DNA of 64,000 nucleotides. It comes from Silene latifolia. Lineage: Eukaryota; Streptophyta; Magnoliopsida; Caryophyllales; Caryophyllaceae. The translations under genes were made by a program, and so were the position numbers. The stretch's first letter is position 1, and the number at the start of each line of letters is the position of its first letter. Below the pieces are notes generated by a model. The model was not told the DNA's origin, did no database searches, and saw only the letters and a list, made by a program, of their open reading frames with translations. The stretch is taken from contig NC_133538.1 of assembly GCF_048544455.1 (NCBI RefSeq), positions 256,837,991 through 256,901,990 of the forward strand, in the 5' to 3' direction. Positions 23,397 to 35,498 of this stretch are shown piece after piece.

Positions 23397-24228
23397 ATGG
23401 CATCTTCTTCGTCTGCCACAGTAATTGGACCAATTCATTACAACTCTTTATAAGGAAAAGATCTCCCTGCAATCCATTCGATTGGAAATACACATAATGC
23501 AATTTACCACCCCCAGGGTTAGTCCTAAATCTCAAACCGACGATGGTGAATTTCTTGACGCCACCTTAGGCCCATTAATTCAATCACTCCGATATACCTA
23601 CGTCGATAAACTCTTACTCGAAGTCATACAAAGCCTGGCCTCTCACTATCCATATACTTCTGATACCCGTCCACTTACCTTCTACCCAAACCCTTTTCAA
23701 ATTAATTGGGTTGGAGTCTCCAACCCTATCAAGGGATGGTGTAATGTCAAAGATAAAAATAAAACTCTGGGAATCAGCGCTTGGTACAAACGCATATCCA
23801 TGTTTCATGATAAATGGATCGAAAATCGAATCGACCCATTCATCCATCTAGCGCATTATTATATTCTCCCCTTTCACAGTACCATTTTTTCAGTACTCCC
23901 GTCATTATGGAATCCAACGCTAAACTACTTCTTTCTACCACATGGCGCCATGACCATTACTTTGGCTGACATTAGTTACCTGATTCGTTTATCACCAGTT
24001 TACCCTGCTAGAAATTTCATTTCTTTGGACAAGAATGATCTCTCAGATGAAGGCAAACGTCTCTACAAAGGAGCGTTTGAATTATGGGATCTACGCATTG
24101 CTGCGCCCAAGAAAGGTTTCTCGGAGATCAAGAAAAAATTCAAAAGTGACCCCCCAGTTGAGTTCATGGATGTTATATTCCTTGATTATGTATTCTCCAG
24201 GCTCTTGATGCCCAAGAGCGGTGGATGC
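23397..24228 (+). pseudogene. Plant mobile domain (MAIL/MAIN-like) protein, frameshifted and truncated
   Basis: The best start is ATG 23397 in context ACCATGG (MASSSSATV...). That frame ends at TAA 23451-23453, while the long frame from 23425 continues to the LTR edge, so a one-base shift lies near 23445-23450. The body (about 265 residues) matches the plant mobile domain: an N-terminal helical part, IDPFIHLAHYYILPF, then the signature LWNPTLNYFFLPHGAMTITLADISYLIRLSPVYP-like core (broken here: WNPTLNYFFLPHGAM, then TITLADISYLIRL). PMD proteins occur as nuclear regulators (MAIL1/MAIN, silencing and meristem maintenance) and as cargo of transposons. Coding stops being PMD-like at SGGC, where TGTAATACC of an LTR begins (24229). 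Half or more of a usual PMD protein is missing. Confidence 0.65.
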
Positions 24229-25910
24229 TGTAATACCTTGTAGTTTATAAGGCCGTACTCGACCGAGTAGGCAGTCCACTCCACCGAGTGTAGCTCACTC
24301 GATCGAGTGGGGGGACCGAGTGGAACATGAAAAGTTGCTGAAAGTTTCTGAAACAGTGTCACTCGACCGAGTGGCGGTTCACTCGACTGAGTGCAGCTTC
24401 ACTCGATCGAGTGCCCTGTCGCTGTCCAAATTTTTACATGAGACTTGGTAGGTGGCCTAACACTCTCAAACCCTTATCTTTTCAGATTTCCATCACTAAA
24501 ACCACCCTCACCTTACCATACTACTCTCTAAAATCTCTAAAAACATAATACACCTTATCCTCCAAGATCTAGCTCACACAATTGAAGATTCATCTTCCAT
24601 TTCTTGTTCTTGCTCTTTTACTATCATTTGTAAGTTCATCCTTAAACTTTCTCCTCTCTTATTATTTTGTAGACCTTAATTTCTATATATGGTCTTATAA
24701 TTAATTAGAGTTGTGACTAATTAATTGGGTAATTAAGGGGGTTAATTAGTATTATTGTTGTTGTTGTAGTAATTAGTAGTAATATTAGTCATAATTTGTG
24801 TAGGAGGAGACTTCACTGAGAAGCCCTTCTAGCTTGGTTGGTTGATTGATTGAAGACTAGCAAGACGTAGGGTTTCCCTACTTAGCTTTAATGATATGGA
24901 TGTTTATTTGTGCATTAATTAGCATTAATAACATGGTAGTTGCATTATAACATGAATAATGGTAATTAGGGTTTGATGCTATGATATTGTTAGGCAATAT
25001 TCATATACGTGGAGAGTTGGGTAAGCATTGTTAATCTTCTATTGGTAGTAAATTGCACTATAACATGTTTATGAGACATTGGTACAAAGGGTGAGTTATT
25101 GATGAATTGAGCATTTGTTATATTTCATGAATTGTTCATTTGAAAAGCATGCTACTTGTTTGTAATTGTCATTCTATGTGGTATTAATTCTTGGAGAATG
25201 GTTGAATTTGGTATTGGTTGTGAGACATGGTTGTAGAGGAGACGTAAGACGGTTGGGAGAATGTCTTACGCTTGAGTCACCTCTTGGAGCTTCCCACTCT
25301 AAGAGGGATGTTCATATTGAGGACTTGAGTTTGGAGGGACCCATGCAGTGAGACATGGCATCTGGCAGGGGATCCAAGTCGCTCTCGGGCCTGGTACCAC
25401 AGACGTGTTTCGAGTACCTAGTTGTGATGAGGTGTCGTGGTCGTGTCCCTGACATCAGTGTGTTAGAGGTGGATACTTGTATTTATCATGCATCATTATA
25501 TTAATCCTTAATTGCATATTCATTTAGATTATCATTGTAGAATGCATTCATGGACATTTGTATTATTGGAGCTAATCAAAGTGTTTTCAAAATATCTGTG
25601 GTGAACCATATGATGATTTCCGCTCATATGGGGAACAATGATTTGACAGGTTAGCTTTGCATATATGCGAAGGCTTGGGAGCGGTCTTCACCTTGTTGTC
25701 ATCACTTTTGTTGTTGTCTATTTTTTGACTCTTAGACTCCAGTTTTCATTTCAATATGGTTGTAATTAAACGGGATGGTATTTGCATCCCTTAACATGTA
25801 ACTAATCATCTAACTACAATTTATCTATTTAAATTTTTGTCCTTAACCACTTTATATGCGTTTGTTCGCACTACAAACTTGGGAAACCAAGTCTTGTGAC
25901 ACTCTCATAT
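24229..25910 (+). repeat. 5' LTR of the truncated Ty3 element (right edge approximate)
   Basis: Begins TGTAATACC. The right edge is placed near GTGACACTCTCA (25897-25908), which resembles the GTGTCACA end of the other Tekay-like LTR. Apart from the palindrome array near its left end it has no notable feature; the open frame at 25166-25351 is not coding-like. Confidence 0.5.
24252..24415. repeat. ACTCGAYCGAGT palindrome array
   Basis: Six to seven copies of a 12-bp palindrome, ACTCGACCGAGT or ACTCGATCGAGT and near variants, separated by 10-40 bp of unlike sequence, within the first 200 bp of the LTR. The same motif family occurs in the Athila-like element at 38-48 kb. Confidence 0.8.
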
Positions 25911-25967
25911 GTTTGTCTCTTATTGTGGGACATGTATTGACGTTTACAATGCTTATTGAAGAGATAA

Positions 25968-26890
25968 GTGCCGGGAGCTCGTGCAAGAACTCCTGCACCA
26001 CCATCCCGTAGGTCCGAGGAAGAAGTGGATCGGATCATTGCACAAAATGAATCTCTCACCGTAGCTCTTCAGAATGTCACTATAGAGAGGGAAACGACAA
26101 TGGATGCCTTGGCCGTGAGCACCGCTATCTCACGTCATCGACCCACCAAGTACGTTGTAGTGGGCGAGCTTAATCTCTTTAGTGATTGGGTAAGAGAAAT
26201 GGAAAATGTCTCTGAGGTGGTAAGATGTCCCTAGAAACTCAAGGTGGAGCAAGCTACTTTCTACCTTGGGGGTCTAGCGGGAGGATGGTGGTATAAGGAA
26301 AGGGATGCTATGAGAGACTACTATGAGGAAAGGGGCAAGGCCGTTATTCCATGGGCCGACTTCAAGAAGGAGATGAGGAACGAGTTCATTTGCGAGCATG
26401 TTAGATCTAAGCTCCAGGCGAATTTTGATCGATTTGTGATAACCGATGCAATGACAGTACAAGACTATTATATCCACTTCAATGAGCTTGCTACCTATGT
26501 GGAAGATCTTGACCTTAGCCAATCCCATTTGGCTCTCAAGTTTGAAAAAGGGTTGACCGTGAAAATCTTGGAGAAACTTCCACCGGGGGAGTTGTCTAGC
26601 GTGAAGGAGGTGTATCCTAGAGCCGGGAATGCGGAGAGGCTTCTTAACATGACTAAGGATGTCAAGGAAAGGATCGGGGAAAAGAGGAAGACCGAGAGTG
26701 AAGGCAGGGGACATCAAAAAAAGAAGTTTACCTACAATCAATAAAAGTCTTATTCAGGAGGATCACAAGTGAGCGGCTATGGGAAGTCGGGCGGCTATGG
26801 AGGAAGAGCCGCTAGTGAAGGTGGTGGTTTGAGATGCTATAATTTTTGGTGGCCTTGGGCACAAGAGGAATGAGTGTACTAGCACTCCAA
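25968..26890 (+). pseudogene. Ty3/gypsy gag (capsid and nucleocapsid)
   Basis: The frame from 25968 starts at a GTG (PGARARTPAPP...), probably a lost ATG. Residues about 20-75 are the N-terminal coiled part (RRSEEEVDRIIAQNESL) followed by SRHRPTKY. After a TAG at 26232-26234 the Retrotrans_gag core continues in the same phase: ATFYLGGLAGGWWY, then FKKEMRNEF, YYIHFNEL and the LALKFEKGL block. A TAA at 26742-26744 follows a basic GEKRKTESEGRG tail. The nucleocapsid CCHC knuckle (CYN...GGLGHKRNEC, about 26834-26875) is split by a frameshift. Gag would form the particle that packages element RNA. This copy is non-functional. Confidence 0.8.
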
Positions 26891-27054
26891 AGGGTCCGAA
26901 CCGGAGGTTTGGGCAAGGATGTTTTTACCACACCCCTTCGCAACGTCGAGCGAGCAACTGGAACTAGGGAGCATGGAGCAACCAAAGGAATGCATACTCT
27001 ACCTACAATGGTGGGAACAATGGCGGGAACTTCAATAGGGGAGAACCATCAAGG

Positions 27055-27950
27055 GTGACAAGCTACATCGGAGGAAACACTTCGGAGGCTAGGCCAACCA
27101 ACTCGGAAAGTACGGTGGAAGGAGAGCCAAAGGCTAGTGGAAAGCTCTTTGCCATGGACAAGAAAAGTGCCAAGGAGAATGATTATGTTGTCTCCGGTAC
27201 ATTTCTTGTTAATTCTCATCCTTGTTTTTTTTTATTTGACTCGGTAGCCACACATTCTTTCGTGTCTAAGAGTCGTGTGTTGACCATAGGTTTGGAGGAG
27301 GGTGAGTTAGCAAATGATGACGTGTCCTTACCTTCGGGAGAGTCTATTGTGTGTTCAAAGGTGTATAAAGAGGTGTCGGTCTTAGTACATGAAACAAATA
27401 TTCCGGTAAACCTTTTTGAATTTCCTTTGGAGGGATTTGAAGTAATCTTGGGAATGGATTGGCTAAGTAAGCACAAAGCCAATATACATTGTCATCAAAA
27501 GAAAATAGCTTTGAAAGAACCCAAGGGTACTAGAGTGTCTTACAAGGGTTATTTGGTCAAGCCCAAAGTGAAACTCATTTCGGTAATGACCTTAAAGACA
27601 TGTTTGAAGAAGGGTTGTCCTATGCTCTTGTGTCACGTGTGGGACACTAGTATGGAAAGACCACAAGCTCAAGAGATACCGGTAGTGGCAGAATTTGAGG
27701 ATTTATTTCCGGAATAATTGCCCGGATCACCCCCACCAAGGGAAGTCGAGTTCGGGGTGGACTTGAAACCGAGAGCGGGACCAATCTCTAAGGCCCCGTA
27801 CCGGATGGGTCCAAAGAAGATAGAAAAATTAAAGAAGCAACTTTGTGAATTGGCGGATAAAGGGTACATTAGACCTAGTGTTTCGCCATGGGGAGCACCA
27901 GTTCTATTTGTTAAGAAGAAGGACAGAACTATGAGGTTATGTATCGAGTC
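27055..27950 (+). pseudogene. Ty3/gypsy protease and N-terminal RT
   Basis: An aspartic protease of the retropepsin type is seen at about residues 45-150: GTFLVNSHPCFFLFDSVATHSF, broken here as LFDS-V-ATHSF where the family has DSGATHSF, then the ILGMDWL flap-distal motif. The catalytic Asp is kept but the Gly after Ser is Val, so activity is doubtful. The frame stops at TAA 27715-27717. After that stop RT begins ([24 protein letters not shown], the [21 protein letters not shown] block). It is lost at 27950 at the junction with the LTR fragment, just before the first catalytic RT motif. Confidence 0.8.
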
Positions 27951-28318
27951 TAGTGTATTGTCTAACCCAACAAACACCACCACAAAACCCCGGTCAGACA
28001 CCCCCTCCCTGACGGTCAACGGCGGTCCAACGTGGGTTCAGTCACCCCCCGGTGTCCCACGTCAAGGTGACGGTCTTAGTTCGTCATACAGTGGTCTAGT
28101 TTCCGAGTTATAACAATTACAAAATCAATACATTATTTTATAAGACGGTCTTACCTTGAGGCGATAAAAGACGATAAATTCCTTTGATTTTCTCCTTCTT
28201 AATCTCCCTCTCTTTCTTTTATGTGATATTATGTCTTTATGAGAAAGTAAGCTTTCTTATTAGGTCATGCCATCTATTTATAGTGATAAGGTAGGCCTTA
28301 TACAGCGATATTAAGAAA
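27951..28318 (-). mobile_element. Fragment of the leftward Tekay-like element's 3' LTR
   Basis: About 94% identical by eye to 50600-50982, including the same run-in to an (ATT)n array. On the minus strand it has a TATA box (CTATAAATAG, 28274-28283) and purine-rich leader, so it is a U3/R-type segment. I interpret 27951-28318 plus 35240-35482 as the 3' LTR of the leftward element whose 5' LTR starts at 48641, with the intervening sequence inserted in the LTR's microsatellite. Its left portion was lost at 27950. Confidence 0.6.
28274..28283 (-). promoter_or_regulatory. LTR TATA box
   Basis: CTATAAATAG on the minus strand, conserved at 50932-50941 in the partner LTR. Confidence 0.5.
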
Positions 28319-28319
28319 C

Positions 28320-28807
<488 letters not shown>

Positions 28808-30935
28808 AGAAGGATGCACGCATCTTTTATTAAAAGAAAAATAAAAGTTTACATGAAATTGATGGGGAGCCGAGAGACAATCAGGGCTCCCACACCCATA
28901 GCAATAGCAAAGCTAAGTCTAGTAAAAATGTAAGCGGCCACCCGAGCCCCCACATCCTGAAATACCGAGAATTTCTGGATCCGCTTGAGGAAGGCAACAA
29001 CATCCGAACCCAGCTCCCCAAGTGAAGAGAAAGAGAAAGGAAGGAAACCATAACCCGCTACCGCGCACAAATCCCCATACTTAGCACACTTTCTTTGAGC
29101 AAAGATCGGCCGACAACCCGACCAAGCACAAAATCCGTCATCCCAGTCTGAGTCAAAGGAGAAGAACTTGTCAAGTCAACACACACATCACGCCCCCTGT
29201 CCCAAGAATAAAGCAATAAATCCACAGGACGAAAGAGCCACCATGTCCATCAACCAAACCGATATCAACCTCCTTCCCGCAAAGAATACGGATCTATAGC
29301 GAGATGTCGAAAAGAGTGTCCCGGACAAGGTTATGCCGATGTTTAACGCCCACAACGATCAAAGACAAGAAACAGCGTGGTGCCCAAAAACATCCTCAGC
29401 AAAAACCAGAGAGCAAGCCGGACAGGGCCTAGATACCGTGAATAACGGAACACCCAGACGATACCCCAGCACACTACGGTAAGTCCTCCCGTTCATAGTC
29501 TGACCCAACCCCGAGATAGGAACCGCACGTAACCAATCAGAGGAGTGAGAACCCTGCTGAGACTGCCATAAAGCAAGCTGGCGTGGTGTCAAAGAGAAAA
29601 CAGACTCTGAGGCAGCAGCAACCGTCGCAAAATAAATATCTTCCAATTTCTTCATAAGTTTGGGGGCGGCAATTTCACTAGGGTTACCTAAAATACCAGA
29701 TCCTGTAGTCGTAGTAAACACCGGTGCGACATTATCAAAAGCAGGACCAGCAGCTACAATACCAGAAGGGCCGAGAAGCTTAGCCTGCAAACCAGCAGAC
29801 TGCAAACGGGACGCAATAAAAGCATAAAATAAAACATCTCCCGCCGCATAGACACCAAGACCACCAAGTTGAAAAGGGAATGTAGCAAGGCGCCACTGCC
29901 AATCCCTAAAACCCGGCCCTGACGCGGTGACAATACGTTCCAAGTTAGAACGAAGAGCGGCATCAAAAGGAAGATGGACAGACCCAAAAACACTAGGGGA
30001 GCAAGTACGAAGTGAGAAGTAAAGCTTGGAAATACCAGTACAAGCTCGAAGAAGAAGCAAATCACATTGCGGGTCCTCAATCCTCGCAACCAAATCCATT
30101 AGCTCAATGGTCTTGGTTACTCTCTTCGCCACAATCCCACTGCTAAAATCAGAACAAGCATTAAAAGGTCCACCCAAAACTGTAACACCACGCAATGGCC
30201 GAGAAATAGAAGGGGGGAAAACCCCAGAAAGTCGACTCCGAGGATCCTCAACAGGCCAAAAGACCTCCGTCTTGGAGACATTAAGATGCAATCCAAAACG
30301 AGGGCCATCCACCATAATCAAATCCAAGACCTTCCCCACCTCTAAAGTATCACCCACGATGGTGCTATCATCTAAGTACGACGCCTGCAAAGTGAAGTCA
30401 AAAGTGTCCCGGATCTTGCAAACTAAAGGATGTAAAACCAAAGCGAAAAGCAAAGGGCCCAAGGGATCACCCTGCTGAACACCCTGACAAGACCACAAGC
30501 AGTGCTCCCCATAAAAAAGGCGGGCCAGGCTGGAATAACAAAACTCCACCTAACGGGAGAGAGCCGGACAACGATGGTGGACCTCCTGAAGCATGGTCGA
30601 ATGATCAACAAGGTTGAACGCATTCTGGAAATCAACCAGCAACATAGAAAGCCCCACCTGAGCCCCCCGAGCCTCAATGAGCCGGTTCAAGGCATACAAG
30701 ATAGCCTCTCCTCCACCGGACACACCCACCCCGAACTGAAGCCCATCAAAATAAGAAGATAAAGACGGACCAACCATACAACCACCAACCTTAGAGACAA
30801 GCCGTCTCCAGACCGTACCAACAGCAATAGGACGAACTCCACCACCCGGTTTAACGAGTGGCGTGAGAGGGGCGCTGGCAATGTACTCACCCAGAGGAAG
30901 AGGACACCGACCCTCAAGAAAAAGATTAACCACCC
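28808..30935 (-). mobile_element. YLDD-type LINE with restriction-like endonuclease, copy D1 (5' truncated)
   Basis: Minus-strand non-LTR retrotransposon. Two frames in the same phase are separated by a TAG at 30550-30552. Frame 30933-30550 has KPGGGVRPIAV (about residues 28-37) and the motif A Asp101 in VDFQNAFN. Frame 30549-29359 has motif B GVQQGDPLGP (residues 23-32), motif C YLDD (58-61), then a long conserved tail to a CCHC knuckle (CPAC...GHHAVSC) at its end. Downstream (29358-28849), broken by frameshifts, are KHRHNLVRD, RPVDLLLY...VDLT and a C-terminal VSRLPINFM. No N-terminal domain remains: the copy stops at 30935 where (ATT)n resumes. The 3' end also abuts (ATT)n. Confidence 0.8.
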
Positions 30936-31176
<241 letters not shown>

Positions 31177-31299
31177 ATTTTTTGAAAGAGTTCAACATTC
31201 TAATTCATAAAATGGGAACAAGCATAATCTTACAATGAAAAACTTCTAAAAGAATGCTAGTCGACCCATCCTAACCTATTAATACATTTAACATGTCAT

Positions 31300-34200
31300 A
31301 ATTTAGTATGCCCTTTTGCCAGGCATACATACGAAGACAAACACAATACTTGATCCATCTAAGCAGCTAATCCGGAGAACGACAATGTCCCACAAAGATA
31401 CGCATGTTTTTTTCATGGCATAATCCATAGATCCCAGCAGCGAGAGCACAACAAGCTAACCTTTTCCTCCATGTTTTACAGCGATACCTAGCCAATTTGT
31501 AGAGTTCATGTTTGAGACTCAGAATTCGCCTCGTTATCCCTTGCCAAATAAGAGTTCCTTGCATCACCATGGTAGATTATGAACAGCTAAAGAATAGGTG
31601 CGGATGAGATTCCAGAGCACTACCACACAACACACATCTATTAACCATAGGCATGCCCCGACTACAAATGTTGTCAACTCTAGGGAGAGCTTGATGAGCT
31701 GCCAAAGTGGAAATGAAAGTGTGCTGTGGAATAACGATTCCATCCAAGAGGGGTTTCATCCACTGCAATGTAGGACAAGGACCATGAAAGATGCTATAAA
31801 CTTCTCTAAGAGGCAACTTACCCTATAATTGCCAAGTGCAGAAAAGTTGCTGAGCTGCTTCCATGGTACCCACTTTAAGAATGAATTCATTCCTGATGCT
31901 CAGTATTTGCTGCCATATGGGAAGGCAACCTGGTCAATATCCCATCCTAATTGATGCAGCAGTACATACTCCCTAGACTAGTGCATCCATATAGAGTGAT
32001 AATTACATTGATATTTCCAAAACATTTTAAGGAGCAACGTTTTGTTCCAACTGAGAACCTCCCTAATGTCAAAACCTCCTTGAGACCTTGCCCTGCAAAC
32101 TTTTTGCCAACTAAAGAAGATCATACGCCTATGGGATCCACCCCCCCCCCCATAGAAAATGCATGCAAACCTTCTCAATGTCTTGCACAATCCCTTTTGG
32201 AATCAGAATGCAAGCACACCAGAAGGATTCAATTCCAAATATTACAAAGTTGAGCAATTGAACTTTTCCAACATAGGTTAATTGCTGACTTGCCCAATAC
32301 CCAATCTTGTTGTGGATCCTAGCCAGAAGAGGTTGGAACATGTCCTTATTTAATCTGGAATAGTGAAGAGGAGTACCAAGATATTTGAATGGAAAATTGC
32401 CTTCAATATAGCCAGTTGCTCAAGTATTAGGGCTTTGACATCAGTGATCACACCAGCAAAATAAATGTTGGTCTTGGCAGGGTTTGGAGTAAGGCCAGAA
32501 TATGCTGAAAATAACCTCAAACATTCTTGCACAGCAGCAACAGATGGTAAATCTTCTCTAGCAAATACCAGGAGGTCGTCAGCAAAAATGAGATGGGTGA
32601 GATCCAGCCTAACACATTTAGGGTGATAACTGAAATGGTCAACCTTGGATATTCCTCTCAAAATTCGTGATAAGAACTCCATACAAAGGACAAAGAGCAA
32701 GGAGATAGGGATCTCCTTGCCTGAGTTCCCTCTTCCCTTCAAAATAACCAACAACAACCCCATTTATCCTGAGAGAGTATCTAGGACTGGTAATCAGGGT
32801 AGTGATCCAGTTATAGAAAAGAGGAGGAATGCCAAATAGAGGGAGAACATATTGTAGAAAAGCCCAATTGACAGTGTCAAACGCCTTCCTAATATCAACT
32901 TTAACCACACACCTATGAGTCTTATACTTCCTGCCATAACCCCTAACCAATTCAGTAGCCAACATAGTGTAATCAAAAATAGATCTGTCCTTAACAAAAG
33001 CAGCTTGCTCCTTTCCCACTATGAGAGGCATGACCTTTTTAAGCCGATTTGTCAAGATCTTACTGATGGTTTTATATATTGTGGAACAACAGGATATTAG
33101 TCTATAGTCTAAGACAGTGGTAGGTGCTTGCCCCTTAGGAATAAGAGTGATTATGGTAGAGTTGACCTCTTTAAGGAGCTTACCAGTTCTGAAGAAGTCA
33201 AGTATAGTAGAGGTAAAACTTTCTCCAATCTCACCCCATGCTGCCTTGAAAAACCCAGAAGAATAACCGTCAGGTCCTGGACTCTTATTACTATCAATGG
33301 AGAAAAGAGCATCTTTAACTTCCAGTGGAGTGATAGGAGTCATCAGGGTGCCCCCTCCTCAGTAGCTAAACAATAACCTGCTGCTATAATAGTCAGATCA
33401 AAATCTTGCACCTGTGCTTCAGACCCCAGCAGACTAGTATAGTAAGCCAGGAAAGCAGCTTCAATATCCTTAGCCTCAGTACACTCCACTCCCTGTAAAT
33501 CCAGCACTTTGGTAATCATGGAACTATTCCTTCTAGCACCTATTTTAGAGTAGAAATAGCTAGTACTAGCATCTCCCATCTTGATATCAAACTCCTTAGT
33601 CCTTTGATAAGTAATACTCATTTCCACATTCTTGAATTTGCAGTAGTCCTTCCTAACAGCCTCCTCTTCAGCAAGAAGGGTAAGATTAATTGGGTCAAGT
33701 TAGAGTTAAACTTGACACAACCTGAGTCTCTGCTGCAGATCTTTCAATTTTGCAGTGACACCAGTAAAGGAATTTTTATGCAGGTGTGTTAGCCTGTTTT
33801 TGAGTCTACGAAGATGTTGAACCAAGATATAAATTTTGCAACCAGAGACCCCTGACTGCCATTCCTGTTGAACCATGGGCAGAAACTTCTCATCCTGGCT
33901 CCAGCAGTTTAGGAATTTGAAGGAGGCAGGTCGATGCTGTGCTTTTGAAGCCAAAGAGATCACCAAAGGGGAGTGGTCTGATATGCCAGCAGTAAGAGCT
34001 TCAGCAAAGCTCTCAGGGTAAAGCTGTAACCATTCTGTGTTGACAAGAGCTCTATCAAGCTTAATCCATTTCCTGTCATCAAGTTCTTGCTTATTGGTCC
34101 AAGTGAAAAAACAGCCTATAGTTCTCAACTCCACCAAGCCAGAGCTGGCAATGGCATCATTGAAATTGTCCATAGCAACTATATTTAGTGGATTAGAGCT

Positions 34201-34700
34201 AATCCTCTCCTTAGTGCTTCTCACAAAATTAATATCCCCTAAGACAAGCCAAGGCATGCCACAATTCACCTGTTTCTCCAAAAAGTCTCATAAAGGAACC
34301 CTCTGAGCAGTGTGATTAAATCCATACTCAAAAGTGACCTCTATGGAGTCCTTCCCCCTACTAACAAGCAAATGGATCCATTGACTACTCATGTCAAGAA
34401 CCTTAACTGAAATTGCAGAATCCCTCCAAATAACCAAAATACGCCCATTATTGTGGTAGTAATAATTATCCAGAATAAAAAAAATGCCTAAACTGCTTTC
34501 TTCAATTAGGAGGGGCCTTAGCAGATTTTACCCTAGTTTCCATAAGACCCAAAATATCAAACTTATTATGCTGAAAAAGAGAAAGAACCTCTACTTGCTT
34601 TAGTAGCTTATTCTTGCCTCTAATGTTCGAAGATCCAATCCTTATGGTGAATGAAGTGGAGGTGGGTCCTCTGCTTCACTAACCTCTTATTCTCCCCATG
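31300..34700 (-). pseudogene. L1 ORF2: endonuclease, reverse transcriptase, zf-RVT
   Basis: Endonuclease part (34281-33706): VLGDINFVRS, GCFFTWTNKQ, ISDHSPLVISL are the Asn/Asp/His blocks of the exonuclease-endonuclease-phosphatase fold; the stretch upstream (34282-34700) is frameshifted. RT (33343-32350): SPGPDGYSSGFF, LIPKG, ISCCSTIYKTISKIL, the motif A VKVDIRKAFDTV, motif B LRQGDP (followed by a frameshift at about 32700) and motif C FADD near 32580. The C-terminal zinc finger CVLCGSALESHPHLFFSC lies in 31577-31816. At least three frameshifts and several stops are present. The enzyme would nick target DNA and copy its own RNA; this one cannot. Confidence 0.85.
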
Positions 34701-34733
34701 AGAGGCCTGAGGAGATATAAACATTTGGGACCA

Positions 34734-35235
34734 CTATGGCAAGCTGCATTGGGGTGGTGCTGCCAGAGAGATTATCCCCATCACTGTCCAGGAGACCAAA
34801 CCGGTTTGGTGAAACAGGGATTGGATGCTGAGACAGCTGTCAAGCTCCCCCTGTTCATCAGTGACCTGTTCGTGAATAGGGGTCCCAGAGCTATTGGGCA
34901 GAGCATGAGAACGGACAATACCAAACTCATGATGATCCAAGGAAGCCCTATCCCTAGCCACCAAGGTGGATGGACTGCTAACCACTGGGACTGGCTGACA
35001 ACCCCCACCAGCACCAGGATCAACAGTGTCTCCACCCAGGGTCATATCATCAACAACTTCAACATTAATAACTGTGGGTGGAATGTCACTAGCAGTAGCA
35101 GACGTAGTCTGCACAGGAGGGACAATAGTTTTATCTTTTGCAGCCTCTTTCCTCTTTACTAACTTATAGGCTTTTGGCTCATGACCCAGCTTCTTGCAGT
35201 GCGTGCAATAATACGGGAGCCATTCATAGATGACC
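34734..35235 (-). pseudogene. L1 ORF1 C-terminal remnant with zinc knuckle
   Basis: The frame at 35114-34734 is a Pro/Ser/Val-rich linker, including the ALPNSSGT motif shared with the ORF1 of the other L1. Upstream, at 35235-35160, the residues EWLPYYCTHCKKLGHEP correspond to the zf-CCHC_4 knuckle after DUF4283. The RNA-binding DUF4283 domain itself is missing because the copy is 5' truncated. Confidence 0.7.
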
Positions 35236-35239
35236 TACT

Positions 35240-35482
35240 GCAAAAATTTCCCCATAAACGGAGTTTGAATTCCAACAAAATCAGTATTACTCAAGCACTA
35301 CGAGCCCAACATACCCATACACGACCCATCTCACGGCCCAATATCCAATTCCCGACTCACTTATTATTTTATTATTAATTATCGTCTTATTTGCAATTAT
35401 TAATATAAATGCCTTTTAATTAATTATTTGAATTTACATAATTTATTCTTATAAATACTTATCAAATTACCGGGTATTACAT
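35240..35482 (-). mobile_element. 5' end of the 3' LTR of the leftward Tekay-like element
   Basis: On the minus strand the LTR starts TGTAATACCCGG at 35482, directly downstream of a polypurine tract, and runs to 35240 where the L1 insertion begins. The remainder of this LTR is taken to be 27951-28318, on the other side of the LINE-filled microsatellite. Confidence 0.6.
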
Positions 35483-35498
35483 TCTCCTCCCCTTAAAA
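35483..35498 (-). other. Polypurine tract of the leftward element
   Basis: Minus-strand TTTTAAGGGGAGGAGAA immediately precedes TGTAATACC and is itself preceded by CGGGACGAAGTTCA, the same context as the polypurine tract at 7790-7803. Confidence 0.65.

Larger units (their letters stand above)
24229..27950 (+). mobile_element. Ty3/gypsy element (Tekay/Del-like), 3' truncated
   Basis: It starts TGTAATACC directly in the plant-mobile-domain gene. The 5' LTR is about 1.7 kb (24229 to about 25910), followed by gag, a CCHC knuckle, protease and the beginning of RT. At 27945-27954 (CGAGTCTAG) it switches to part of another element's LTR, so most of RT, RNase H, integrase and the 3' LTR are gone. No PBS was found near 25910, suggesting a small deletion there. 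Several stops and a frameshift disable gag. Confidence 0.75.
31177..35239 (-). mobile_element. L1-type LINE, 5' truncated in ORF1
   Basis: The 3' end at 31177 has only a short A-run (TTTTTT on +) next to the microsatellite. Reading leftward, the order is ORF1 remnant, apurinic-type endonuclease, RT with FADD, then a zinc-binding zf-RVT domain. The 5' end stops inside ORF1 near the residues EWLPYYCTHC (about 35165-35235), where LTR sequence begins. It is 60-75% similar in protein to the L1 at 55944-61145 but independently truncated, so it is a separate insertion. Confidence 0.85.

Noticed and set aside
24252..24415. Palindrome array considered as a CRISPR array
   Set aside because: Repeats are 10-12 bp, variable, irregularly spaced and in a plant LTR; no cas genes are present.
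30026..30478. Plus-strand frames antisense to the LINE RT (30026-30478, 30502-30762)
   Set aside because: They are shadows of the minus-strand RT coding sequence and have no domain of their own.
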